Shown here: positions 42,552 through 52,743 of the stretch, piece by piece
Layout of the letters: each line of letters opens with the position of its first letter
How positions within the stretch are numbered: position 1 is the first letter of the stretch
DNA from: Dactylis glomerata
Taxonomy: Eukaryota; Streptophyta; Magnoliopsida; Poales; Poaceae
NCBI GenBank assembly: GCA_007115705.1
Contig: QXEO01000339.1
Location: forward strand, 8,701,122-8,765,121
DNA length: 64,000 bases
Direction: 5' to 3'
Notes under the pieces: model-generated
Database searches by the model: none
What the model was told of the DNA's origin: nothing
The model's input: only the letters and a program-made list of their open reading frames with translations
Translations under genes and position numbers: made by a program

Positions 42552-45500
42552 ATGGCGGAATCGTCCAGCGCCAACACAGCGGTCTCCGGTCTGAAGGTAA
42601 TCCTTAACTGTTCCTCGCAATCCGAGCTCGGTGCTAGAATTAATAGCAAACACCTGAATTAATGCTTTATCCCATCATTAAAATTTTAGGTTTCAGACAT
42701 TCCGCTACCGCATCCTTCTCTCCCAAATTCTCTCTGCCTTGGCCCCCGTACAGAATCTAGTCCTGCCCATCTGATCTTTTGCGAGGCAAACAGAATCCCC
42801 TTCGTAAGCCAAAACTTAGATTTGGATTCTTGGGCCGACTGCTTACGAGCCTGGCCTAATCCTCCCGAATATTGGGTTTCTTGGTACAGTAGGGTAGCCA
42901 AAACTTACCAATCCCAATGGGAAACCACGGGAATAGCCGATGCCTTGACTTTGTCATTGTCTCCCCTTGAGAAACATGAAAATCTTCTAAAAACCATCGG
43001 CTATTTCTGGTCTGATGCTCTGAACTGCTTCATGTTCGGCCATGGCCCCATGACACCAACTCTGTTAGACGTGGTGATGATTACTGGTCTAGACGTCACA
43101 TCACCCAGCCCCTCTGCTTTTATGCTGCCAAAAGTCCCCTTCAAGCTTTCTTCCAAAACAGATTGCACGAACTGGGGTGCTTATCTTCGAAGCCACATGA
43201 AAACTAAGGGCCCTGTCACAGAGAAAGAACACACGGCCTTCCTCAATTTCTGGCTGGAACATTTCATATTCTGTGGCCCTTCCCTTGCCCCAACCAAGAA
43301 TTATCTCTCCTTGGCCTATGAACTTGCCAGAGGCACTCAACTTGGCATCGGCAAACTGTTCCTTGGAGAAGTCTATCGATATCTCCAGTTGATGTCTGTC
43401 AAACTATCCTCCCACATAGCAGTCAAAACAGGAGGTCCTTGGTGGTTTATTCAACTATGGGCTCAGCTGTACTTTCAAAACCATATCCCAAACTTCCCCC
43501 TTTTGGCAAGTTGCACCTTTCCAGATGCCAAAGGGAAGCAGATCCGATGCACCAGCTACGGCCAAGCTCTGTATAGCCTGCCAGGTAGTAAACTGATCCC
43601 TCATGAAGCATCCAAGTGGTTCAGCATTTTCTTCCAAGGCCTGGACAATCCTATCTTCTTTCCTTACACGGAGGAATCGGAAAATTTTGAAAATCCAATC
43701 TCGTTCAGGCTGGACAACTTTGCCGATGACACTAGCACTCGGCAGCTATTCTCCACCGTGATCTGTCCCTGCTTCCTCCCAGTTGGCATGAGCACATCCA
43801 ACAGAATAATCAAGCCTGGATACGAGTTCTACCAGCCGGTCGTAGCAGCTCGGCAATTTGGCCTTGGGCAAGTACCTCCTCATCTCTTTCTCCACCACCT
43901 CACAGAGAGCAGAGCTGACCTGCCCGATCCTCTCACCAGTCAGAGGTGTTATTCTTTCTTCGATGCTCTGACCATCCCAATTCCTAACAACCTCACTTTC
44001 GCTTCATCAACCGATGGTTTTGAGAACTGGTGGTCGATGTGGAAGACTCATGCCTTCAGGAGAGCTCTGGGACCATTGCTGGAACAGCTCGATGCTGAAT
44101 ATGACATCCCCGTAGAACAGGTACTGCTACTTGTAAATTTTCTTGATGCAGCTCACGACGATTCTTTTAATATCCTGCTCTGTCTCCTTGCAGCAACAAG
44201 ATGGTCCAGAACCTACTAACGAGGATGGCTCCCCCTTCGAATTCCTCCCACCAGCTCCTGTGGTCCTTTTCTGCAAAAACTCGCCACCTTTGAAACAGGT
44301 CGTGATGCAGAACCAGCCGATATCACCAAAATCGGCTTCCAAGAGCCAAGCAACTTCCGGGTCAGCTGCCTCCCGAGTTCCAACTAAAACAAGAACGGCG
44401 GTGAGGAAGGTAGTGGCCAAAAAAACTTTGAGGCGCCGGAGCCCTTCTCCAGAGAGCTCGCACGTACGCTGATTCATGCCTTGGTTGATCTCATTTATCT
44501 TTGTAAACATGCTTGTGCTTACCAACTCTCCCTTTCTTACAGGTCTCCATCGAAGACACCTCCAGCGAGGAAACACAATCCAATCGAGGAGATTCAAGCT
44601 CAGCAGACTCTGAGAGAACCACCACACCGAGCCAGCCAGATGTGCCACCATCGGCTTCCAGGAAAAGGCCTGTTCCTGAACCTGTTGCCCCCCGAGCAGC
44701 AGTCGAGGCGGGGCAAGCTGTGAGCCCCAAGAGGGCTCGCAAGGGACTGCAAACTTCTTCTTCGAGCCAGGAGGCTTCGAAAGTAATTATCCTCCATACT
44801 CTTACCACTCCTTTTTTATGCCGATTCATTGCTATTCACATCGGCTAAGCACCTTTCATGCAGACGAATGACACTTCTAGTGGGAAAGTCGGGGAAGTGC
44901 CGATGCCTTCCGCAAGCCTAGATCTAGTAATCCCTGAAGGTGTAGATGAAACGGTTGCCAATCTGGCCAAGCCCTCAGCAACAACACACGAGCCGATTGT
45001 CTCGCCGTCGGCTATCCCCCTGATCTCAGGAGAGGTATGTTCGCTTCTTTCGACGCATCCTTCCCTGTTTGACGCATACTGACGCCACTTCTGCCTGCCA
45101 GGGTTGTGGTATCTCAGGCTTGCTGACGTTCGACCCAGAATCCATCAAACCAGCTCCCTCTGCCGCCAACGATGAACCACGAGCAAGCGCTGTTCTACCT
45201 CAATTCCAGCGTCTCAAAGCCTTGCTGTTCTCCCCAATCGAGAAGTTGGTCGAGGGTTCTGAAGAGGTGAAGAGTGTTCTTGACGAAATCAAGGACCAAC
45301 TCCCGGTAGCATTGCAGGTGAAGCTTTGGCCAGTTGTGACTCTGTCTTTCTACGGGTCAAGGGTGAAGTTGGCTCGTGAGAGGATCAATCTACGCCACGC
45401 CCAACTCCCACTGAAGGCCGATATTGCCGCCAAATGTCAGCGGCTCAATGAGAAAAAGGCGTCTCTGGATGCCAAAACTGACACCTCTGTCAGCACCGCC

Positions 45501-45770
45501 GAGCTTGCATCCTTAAAAAAGGAATTGGAAGATCTCGAAGAGAAGGTCCGGGCGACTAAAAAGCTCATTCATGACAAGGAAGCATTCATCGCCCGCTCCC
45601 AAGACGAAGCAGAAGGCCTCAAAGCTCAACTGAAGACTGATCTGGCAGAAATACGTGCCCTGAGCAAGCAGCTAGTGACGGGCAAGGACGATGATGACGA
45701 AGCCGAGATCGCCGAGGTGGATCGTGTCCGTGCTGACGCCCTTCGTGCCTTCGAGGCATTCCTTCAGTAG
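42552..45770 (+). CDS. Antisense plant-mobile-domain (PMD) gene of element C, intact
   Basis: Six exons: 42552-42596, 42690-44120, 44194-44463, 44543-44782, 44864-45034, 45102-45770. All introns are GT-AG and phase 0, every exon length is a multiple of three, and the joined frame is open for 941 residues. Exon 1 starts MAESSSANTAVSG. Exon 2 (residues 16-492) is an aminotransferase-like plant mobile domain, as in MAIN/MAIL1 and in retroelements: FGHGPMTPTLLDVVMITGLD, FLNFWLEHFIFCGPS, GEVYRYLQLMS, PWWFIQLWAQLYF. Exons 3-5 are Ser/Pro-rich with nuclear-signal-like KKTLRRRSP and SPKRARK. Exon 6 has a coiled coil (ELASLKKELEDLEEKVRATK) and an acidic end. The gene faces pol, ends 196 bp before the pol stop, and is probably nuclear. 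Its role in the element is not shown. Confidence 0.88.
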
Positions 45771-45848
45771 CTTATTCATGTAACCTGACACCTGCTCGTA
45801 ACAGTCTGAACCTCGAGAGTCGATGGCTGTGCATTTTTTTTATTTATT

Positions 45849-46000
45849 TGGCCGATTTCATGTATCGGCCCTCATATTTCACTGTTCATCATCCCACATG
45901 CTTGGGAAATATTAATCTGGATATATTTTTTTTACTGGCCGATTTCATGTATCGGCCCCCATATTTCACTGTCCATCATCCCACATGCTTGGAAAATATT
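45849..46000 (+). repeat. 87-bp-period duplication at the pol end of element C
   Basis: tggccgatttcatgtatcgg starts a block at 45849 and again at 45936; both contain catatttcactg, catcatcccacatgcttgg and aaatatt. The right copy includes the last codons of pol. Each carries GGCCGAT-7-ATCGGCC. Confidence 0.9.
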
Positions 46001-49000
46001 TCTTGAGATGCTGACCGTTAACAGCCACTGGGAATTTCACACCGTCCAGCTCCTCAAGCATGTTCGCGTTGCCCCTTAAAACTTGGTCGACCCTGTATGG
46101 CCCATGCCAACTTGGAGACCATTTACCGTATGCTGCATCCTTAGTTCCCAATGGCAATACAGCTTCCCATACCAGATCACCAACGTGGAACTCCTTTGGT
46201 CTCACCTTCTTATTATATGCACGAGCTACCTTGGCTTTGTTCTCTTTAATTTTCTCAAGCGACCACAGCCTAAGTTCAGTTAAATCCTCAACACTGTCAC
46301 TCATCAGGGCTGCATATTCTTCAGTTGTTAGATCGTTCTGAAAAGTGACACGTCTCGATCCAGCCGTAATCTCCCATGGCAATACGGCTTCTTGTCCATA
46401 GACTAGATGGTATGGCGAGGTTTTTATCGCTCCATGACATGACATGCGATAAGCCCACAAAGCTTCTGACAAAACCTCGTGCCAACGCCTAGGGTGCTCG
46501 TCGATTTTTCTCTTGATCAGCTTGATAAGGCTCTGATTGGACGCTTCAGCTTGCCCATTTGCTTGAGCATAGTATGGAGATGATCGGATCAGCTTAATTC
46601 CCGTGTCCTCGCAGAACTCTCTAAACTCGTGAGAAATGAAGACCGAACCTCCATCGGTCGTGATAGTTTGGGGAATCCCGAATCTATGAAGGACATGTTC
46701 TTTCACGAAATTGATAACATCCTTCGAGTTTACTGACTTCATAGGGACGGCTTCCACCCATTTAGTGAAATAATCCGTAATGGCCAAAATCCACATGTGG
46801 CCTTTGCTTGATGGAGGATTGATCTTGCCAATGATATCCATGCCCCAACCTCGGAATGGCCAAGGCTTGATGATGGGGTTCATCGCTGATGCAGGTACCA
46901 TCTGAATCTTCCCGAATTTCTGACATGCTTGACACCCTTTATAGTACTTAAAACAGTCCTCAAGCATGGTGGGCCAATAAAACCCTGATCGCCTGATCAA
47001 CCATTTCATCTTGTGAGCCGATTGGTGAGTTCCACAGGCGCCTTCGTGTACCTCGTGTAGAAGCCGATTTGCCTCGGTTGGCCCCAGACATTTGAGCAAT
47101 AACCCTTCCAAAGTCCTGTAGAACATGTCATCCCCAATAAGCACATACTTCATGGCCTTGTACCTTATCCGTTTAGGTGCCCCCCGAGCCGAATCTTTCA
47201 AGTAATTGAAGATATCGGCTCTCCAGTCGTCCGCCTCCAGGAACTGTACCTGAACATCAGTTCCATCTGCTATGTCCTTGTAGCCTGAAGCCATCTGTGC
47301 AAGATCATTCGCCTCGGTATTCTGCGACCGCGGGATCCAGTTAAAGTTTAGATACCTGAACTGTGCCATCAGCTCACGGCATTGCAACCATAATGGGAAG
47401 AGTGACTCGCTCTCACACTTGTATTCGTCCGTGAGTTGGGAAATCACCAATTTGGAGTCTCCAAAAAGTTCCACTGCTTCTGCTCCGGCTTCAATGAGCA
47501 ACTCCATTCCCTTGCGTATTGCCTCATACTCAGCGACATTGTTGGTGCAAGGGGTAGATAGCCTGATGGAGAAGGAATATGTTGCCCCCCGGGGCGACAC
47601 GAGTAGAATGCCGATGCCGCAACCATCATCACAAGCCGATCCATCGAAAAACATAGCCCATGCACGTACAGACAGTGCTGCTATATCAGTGTTGATTCGT
47701 TCAGCAATAAGATCGGCCAACGCCTGTCCCTTAACCGCTTTGGCGGGTTGATACCGGATATCAAATTCCGATAATGCAAACATCCATTTGCCGAGTCGGC
47801 CTTTCAACACAGGAGCCGACAGCATATGTTTTATGACATCTGATTCGCATATGATGATAATCTCTGCTGACAGCAAGATGTGTCGCAGCTTGGTGCAGGT
47901 GAAAAATAGGCAGAGGCATAACTTCTCGATCTCAGGATACCTTGTCTCTGCATCCAGCATCCTTCTGCTGATGTAAAACACAACTCGCTCCAGACCATCA
48001 TAAACTTGCACCACCACCGAGGCGATGGACGTGTCAGCCACCGACAAGTAAATGTAGAACGGCCTATCCTGCTGCGGTGGAACCAACACTGGCGGCTTCG
48101 TTAGATATTCTTTGATCTCGTCGAAGGCTCGTTGTTGTTCTGTCCCCCAGCGGAACTCCTCATCAGATTTAATTTTCACCAGTCCCATGAACGGCTCTAT
48201 TCTTCCTGACAGATTGGAGATGAACCTTCTGACGAAGTTGATTTTGCCGATGAGACACTGCAGTTCTTTCTTCGTGGTAGGTGGCTTCATTGTTCGCACT
48301 GCCTCCTGACTTTTCAGGCCGATCTCAATTCCGCGTTCATGGACCAAGAAACCCAAGAACTGACCGGCCGTCACACCGAAGGCACACTTCTTTGGATTCA
48401 TCCGTAGCCCGAATTTTCTAGTTCGGTCCAGGACGCGTCGCAGATCGTCCAAGTGTCCTTGTACTGAAGCAGACTTGACTACCACGTCATCGATATAAAT
48501 CTCCACCAGCTTGCTGATCAGATCATGGAAAATGTAATTCATGGCTCTTTGGTATGTGGCGCCGGCATTCTTCAGTCCAAATGTCATGACTACATATTCA
48601 AACAACCCCACCGAACCTGGGACTCTGAATGCAGTCTTGTGTATATCTTCTGGAGCCATAAAAATTTGATTGTAACCGGCATTGCCATCCATAAAGCTCA
48701 AGACCTTATGACCAGCAGCTGCGTTGATCAATGTCTCTGCTACCGGCATCGGATACTCATCCTTTGGAGTGGCTCTATTGAGATCCCGAAAATCTATGGC
48801 AACACGCCATCGGCCATCCTTTTTCTCTACAGGTACGATACTAGAAATCCACTCAGCATACCTGCATGGCCTGATGAACCCAGCTTTCAACATTTTCTCG
48901 ATCTCTTTCTTGACTTCCTCTAAAATTTCGGCCTTCATCTGTCGTGCTCGCTGCTGGAATGGCCGAAACCCTTTTTTAAGCGGGAGCCGATGCTCAATGA

Positions 49001-49436
49001 TGCTCCTGTCTAACCCGGGCATCTCCGTATAGTCCCAGGCAAAGCAATCTGGATATTCTTTCAACAAAGCTATCATCGGACCCCGCAGATTCGGATCTAA
49101 CTTTTTGCTGATAAATGTCGGTCGTGGCTTATCCCCAGGACCGATGTCAATCTCCTCTAGCTCATCAGCGGATGTAAACCCATACCCCAGCTTTCCGTCA
49201 CCTGCTAAATCGATGCTGAACACAGGCCAAAAGTTTGGTGAGGATAACCAAGATAATTTGGGCCGATTGCCGGAATCGGCCCCCTTTTTGATTGTATTAC
49301 TCAAGGAAGGTTTACAACTTATTTGTGCTCTACAATGGTAGGGAATCTCCCTACTACGACTACATGACATGCTTGTCGTAAGATCACTGCTTTTTATTTT
49401 TTGTGGCCGATCGCAGGGATCGGCCTTACCACGCAC
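45966..49436 (-). CDS. Element C RT-RNase H-integrase, open
   Basis: Uninterrupted minus frame of 1156 codons; the upstream limit is uncertain because the frame changes at the protease border. In order: RT (WRVAIDFRDLNRATPKDEYP, SFMDGNAGYNQIF, active site EIYIDDVVVKS), RT-linked RNase H (ETRYPEIEKLCLCLFF), archaeal-type RNase H (WAMFFDGSACDDG, NVAEYEAIRKG), integrase zinc finger (HEGACGTHQSAHK, CQACQ), core (GWGMDIIGK, ITTDGGSVFI, NGQAEASNQ) and C-terminal domain (HVGDLVWEA, PSWHGPYRV). It ends SMWDDGQ. All catalytic Asp/Glu positions I can check are present. Confidence 0.95.
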   Translation of the reverse strand: MRGKADPCDRPQKIKSSDLTTSMSCSRSREIPYHCRAQISCKPSLSNTIKKGADSGNRPKLSWLSSPNFWPVFSIDLAGDGKLGYGFTSADELEEIDIGPGDKPRPTFISKKLDPNLRGPMIALLKEYPDCFAWDYTEMPGLDRSIIEHRLPLKKGFRPFQQRARQMKAEILEEVKKEIEKMLKAGFIRPCRYAEWISSIVPVEKKDGRWRVAIDFRDLNRATPKDEYPMPVAETLINAAAGHKVLSFMDGNAGYNQIFMAPEDIHKTAFRVPGSVGLFEYVVMTFGLKNAGATYQRAMNYIFHDLISKLVEIYIDDVVVKSASVQGHLDDLRRVLDRTRKFGLRMNPKKCAFGVTAGQFLGFLVHERGIEIGLKSQEAVRTMKPPTTKKELQCLIGKINFVRRFISNLSGRIEPFMGLVKIKSDEEFRWGTEQQRAFDEIKEYLTKPPVLVPPQQDRPFYIYLSVADTSIASVVVQVYDGLERVVFYISRRMLDAETRYPEIEKLCLCLFFTCTKLRHILLSAEIIIICESDVIKHMLSAPVLKGRLGKWMFALSEFDIRYQPAKAVKGQALADLIAERINTDIAALSVRAWAMFFDGSACDDGCGIGILLVSPRGATYSFSIRLSTPCTNNVAEYEAIRKGMELLIEAGAEAVELFGDSKLVISQLTDEYKCESESLFPLWLQCRELMAQFRYLNFNWIPRSQNTEANDLAQMASGYKDIADGTDVQVQFLEADDWRADIFNYLKDSARGAPKRIRYKAMKYVLIGDDMFYRTLEGLLLKCLGPTEANRLLHEVHEGACGTHQSAHKMKWLIRRSGFYWPTMLEDCFKYYKGCQACQKFGKIQMVPASAMNPIIKPWPFRGWGMDIIGKINPPSSKGHMWILAITDYFTKWVEAVPMKSVNSKDVINFVKEHVLHRFGIPQTITTDGGSVFISHEFREFCEDTGIKLIRSSPYYAQANGQAEASNQSLIKLIKRKIDEHPRRWHEVLSEALWAYRMSCHGAIKTSPYHLVYGQEAVLPWEITAGSRRVTFQNDLTTEEYAALMSDSVEDLTELRLWSLEKIKENKAKVARAYNKKVRPKEFHVGDLVWEAVLPLGTKDAAYGKWSPSWHGPYRVDQVLRGNANMLEELDGVKFPVAVNGQHLKKYFPSMWDDGQ

Positions 49437-49450
49437 AATCGTGGGCTTTG

Positions 49451-50893
49451 CTACTCTGTCAGGCCAGTGGATAAGACCAACCTCACCCTGTTTTTTGTAG
49501 CTTCAATGCGCTCACAGCCGTCTAGACTGACTCCAGAGATCGGCTCTTGGTCTTCTGCGTCCCAAATGTTCATGCCAGCTATTGAGATCTCGATCGAATC
49601 ATCTGCATGAATGACCTCCACTTCATCTCCATCCCACTGTATCAGGCATTGGTGCATCGTGGATGGAATGCAGCAGTTAGCGTGAATCCAATCCCTTCCC
49701 AGCAAGACAGCGTAGGTGCTTTTGCTGTCAACAATGAAGAACGACGTAGGGATGGTTTTTCTACCCACGGTCAGATCCCCGTTCAGAACGCCTTGCGTTT
49801 CTGAAGCTTGGCCGTTGAAGTCGCTTAGCGTGACGTTGGTTTTGATCAGATCTGCAGTGGAGCGTCCCAAACGCCGCAGCATGGAGTATGGCATTATATT
49901 GACTGCCGCTCCGGTGTCAACCAACATCTTGCGGACAGGCTGCCCATTGATATAACCTCTCAGGTACAGGGCTTTCAAATGTTTGTAGCCCTTCTCCCGT
50001 GGCTTTTCAAAGATAACCGGCCGTGGGCCGCAGTCAAACTGTGCCACTGGTAGTTCTTCGGTTCTTGGAGCGCAAAACTCTGACGGAAGTATGAACACCA
50101 TGTTTGTGCCAGCCGATGTCTTCGCATCGGCTTTTACTGGTTTGGGGCGCCACTCTTTCTTTTTTGGACGGGCCTCCGTCTCCAAGGTTTGCTGAATTTT
50201 CACGGCCAGATCAGGCCGGGCTTTCCTTAAAGTGTGGAGGTACTGCGCTTCGGCTTCCTCCAAGCTACGTAGCCGCTGAACTCTACGCTTTTGGGTGTGT
50301 CTGAGTCCATCGGGACACCACCTTGGCCGGTGATATCTATCTTCTTCTTCATCCTCTGACTCCTCGAGATCTTTTGCTCGAGATGACTCCTCTTGTCTGT
50401 TCTGAGGCCGGAGAGGCCCTAGACGCTTGAACACTGAAACTGGACCTGTGTCATCCTTCTGCTATCCACATTCCGGGCAGTTGTCGACTGTAGGCAATCG
50501 GCTCATTCCCGCATCCCAACAGTACTTGAAGAAAGGACAATCCCAATGTTTATCCACGCCTTCCTTTTCCTTTGACCTTCCCCTAGCGCGGTGCTCATAT
50601 CCTTCATCATCTCTATCATGCCGACGGTATCTCCCATCGTATGCGTCGGTCCGACGATCTCTTTCATCATCTCTGTCGTACTGCCGACGTCGGTCATACT
50701 GACGCTCATACTTGTTAAGGAGATGCGTGGAGTGTGGCTTCTGATATCGCACGCTTCTCACTTGTTCCTCGGTTATATACCGCCTATCATCATAACGGGG
50801 CCGGTCGCGTGGACCGGCCTCTTCCTTTTCTTTGCCCCGGGAGTGGCCGCTTTCCTCCTTATACTTGCCATGGTGGTACACAGGCCCTGCCAT
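49451..50893 (-). pseudogene. Element C protease region with one in-frame stop
   Basis: Minus frame different from gag and from pol. The first part is Arg/Asp-rich with a Cys-His finger-like end (CPFFKYCWDAGMSRL, NCPEC), then a TAG at 50462-50464, then FKRLGPLRPQN and an aspartic protease (LVDTGAAVNIMPYSMLRRLG, LLGRDWIHANCCIPS) ending STGLTE. The DTGA active site is intact. The stop is probably a C-to-T change. The gag-to-protease and protease-to-RT frame changes occur where open frames overlap, so they may be functional frameshifts or old indels. Confidence 0.8.
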
Positions 50894-50894
50894 G

Positions 50895-52685
50895 TTAATA
50901 TCGAACGAGAAATCTAGCTGACGCCTCGTGGAGTGGCTGTGCTCTTACCATGTTGATGCCAGGAAACGGGTTTGTGTCCACTTTCATGGCGAACTGCCCA
51001 AGGATCAGACGGCCCTGTTCTATCGCCGTTTGGATCTGCCGACGTAGCTCTTTGCAATCATTGGTGGTGTGGGTGAACGAGTGATGCCACTTGCAGTATG
51101 ATCTCCCGTTCATCTCTTGCGCCGTAGGGATTTTATGGCCTTCGGGTAACTTCAGCTGCTTTTCCTTCAGCAGTAAATCGAATATCTGCTCAGCTTTGCT
51201 TACATCGAAGTCGAACCCTTTTGCAGGCCCTTGCTGTTTCACCCATTTGCAGGACACAGGATCTGCTCCCCGAGCCCATTCAGCCACGGCTATCTCCTGG
51301 TCTTCTACAAGATCCTCTTCTTCTGTATCGACCAGGCCTATCGGACGTTTGAACTTGTCTTGGTACAACTCAGGGTGGCGCTGCTCATACATTGTCAGTT
51401 TCTGGACCATGTGCGCCAGTGAATTGTATTCTACTTGGAAAGCCAGATCCTTGATCGGTGCTGAGAGACCCAACACGGCCAGCTCGACTGCTTCTTTCTC
51501 AGTTAAACGAGCCGAATAACATCGGTTCTTGACAGTCCTGAAACGCTGAATATACTCGGCTACCGTTTCTCCCCGCTTCTGCCGCACCTGCGCCAGATCG
51601 GCAATGCCAGCCTCGGTAGCTTCTGAATGATACTGAATATGGAACTGTTCTTCCAGCTGCTTCCAGGTCCGGATCGAATCTGGTGGCAACGAGGTGTACC
51701 ACCCAAAAGCTGGTCCTGTCAGAGATTGCGCAAAGAACCTTACGCGTAACTGATCCGATGCTGAAATCATGCCTAACTGTGCCAAATATCGGCTCACGTG
51801 CTCGATCGAGCTAGACCCTTCTGAACCATTAAATTTTGAGAACTCAGGGAGCCGATACTTGGGTGGAAGCGGAATCAGATCATACTCGTTGGGGTACGGC
51901 TTGGAATAGCCGATTGTTCTCCTCTTCGGCACGAAGCCGAACTGGTCTCTCAAGATGGTACTGATTTGCTCCACCGTTTGAGCTGCAGGGGCTAAATTCT
52001 CATGACTCGTTCCGGTGGCATACTTAGCTAGCCACGCCTGTTTATCAGCGTCCATCCCGGACATCCCTGCTCCCGAAATCCCTACTCCAGAAACACCTGC
52101 CCCAGAAATCCCTGCGGTTGCAATCTGGTTCGTGCGCGTCAGGCTGTTGCAGTCCGGCACGTATGTGCACACATATCCATGTGGGATTTCTTTAGGTGGT
52201 TCAAACAGGAATTGGTAATCGCCAGGATCACCTCCAATCTTGTAGACGACGTACGCCGGTGACCCCGGTGGCTCCGGAGCTGCAAGCGTGAATGGTAGCT
52301 GTGGCCTGGTCTGGAGCGGTCTTTCTCCCTGGTGAGTCCCTAGGGTAGGCCCCGACGGAGAGTACTGATGTTTCATGATCTCCTGAACCACGCGAACCGC
52401 GACGCGCTCGAAAGCGTTCACCAGGCTCTCAGAATGGCGGTGAAGAGAATGAGCCACCATGTAATTGACTTCCTGTCGCAGAGCTCTGGTGCGATCCTCT
52501 GAAGGAACAGACAGATCCACCTCATCGAGAGCGCCTTCGGGTGAGAACCCTTTCCACCTGATGCCATGCTTACGGGTCCTCTCAAAAGAGCCGATGAGAT
52601 CGGCTTCGAAGAGAGCTTTGATATCATCATACCTCTTCTTGTGCTCATCAGGCAGATCGTCGTACGTGATTGGTCTGTCCCCCAT
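50895..52685 (-). CDS. Element C gag
   Basis: ATG at 52685 (MGDRPITYDDLPDEHKKRYD) is preferred because it follows the primer site; the frame is open further into the LTR to 52877. Visible are IGSSGE-like N-terminal helices, a repeated Gly-Ala/Ser-Gly run (ISGAGVSGVGISGAGMSGMD), the gag core (YLAQLGMISASDQLRVRFF, WKQLEEQFHIQYHSEATEAG, ETVAEYIQRFRTVKN) and CKWHHSFTHTTNDC, a zinc-knuckle-like end. It should form virus-like particles and bind element RNA. Confidence 0.88.
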   Translation of the reverse strand: MGDRPITYDDLPDEHKKRYDDIKALFEADLIGSFERTRKHGIRWKGFSPEGALDEVDLSVPSEDRTRALRQEVNYMVAHSLHRHSESLVNAFERVAVRVVQEIMKHQYSPSGPTLGTHQGERPLQTRPQLPFTLAAPEPPGSPAYVVYKIGGDPGDYQFLFEPPKEIPHGYVCTYVPDCNSLTRTNQIATAGISGAGVSGVGISGAGMSGMDADKQAWLAKYATGTSHENLAPAAQTVEQISTILRDQFGFVPKRRTIGYSKPYPNEYDLIPLPPKYRLPEFSKFNGSEGSSSIEHVSRYLAQLGMISASDQLRVRFFAQSLTGPAFGWYTSLPPDSIRTWKQLEEQFHIQYHSEATEAGIADLAQVRQKRGETVAEYIQRFRTVKNRCYSARLTEKEAVELAVLGLSAPIKDLAFQVEYNSLAHMVQKLTMYEQRHPELYQDKFKRPIGLVDTEEEDLVEDQEIAVAEWARGADPVSCKWVKQQGPAKGFDFDVSKAEQIFDLLLKEKQLKLPEGHKIPTAQEMNGRSYCKWHHSFTHTTNDCKELRRQIQTAIEQGRLILGQFAMKVDTNPFPGINMVRAQPLHEASARFLVRY

Positions 52686-52720
52686 CGCAGCGTCAGATGT
52701 TGATGCAGATGTTGTTGAGT

Positions 52721-52738
52721 GTCCCACCGGGCGTGCCA
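52721..52738 (-). promoter_or_regulatory. Primer binding site of element C
   Basis: Minus strand TGGCACGCCCGGTGGGAC, five bases after the LTR end. It begins with TGG; I do not assign the tRNA. Confidence 0.75.
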
Positions 52739-52743
52739 GAATG

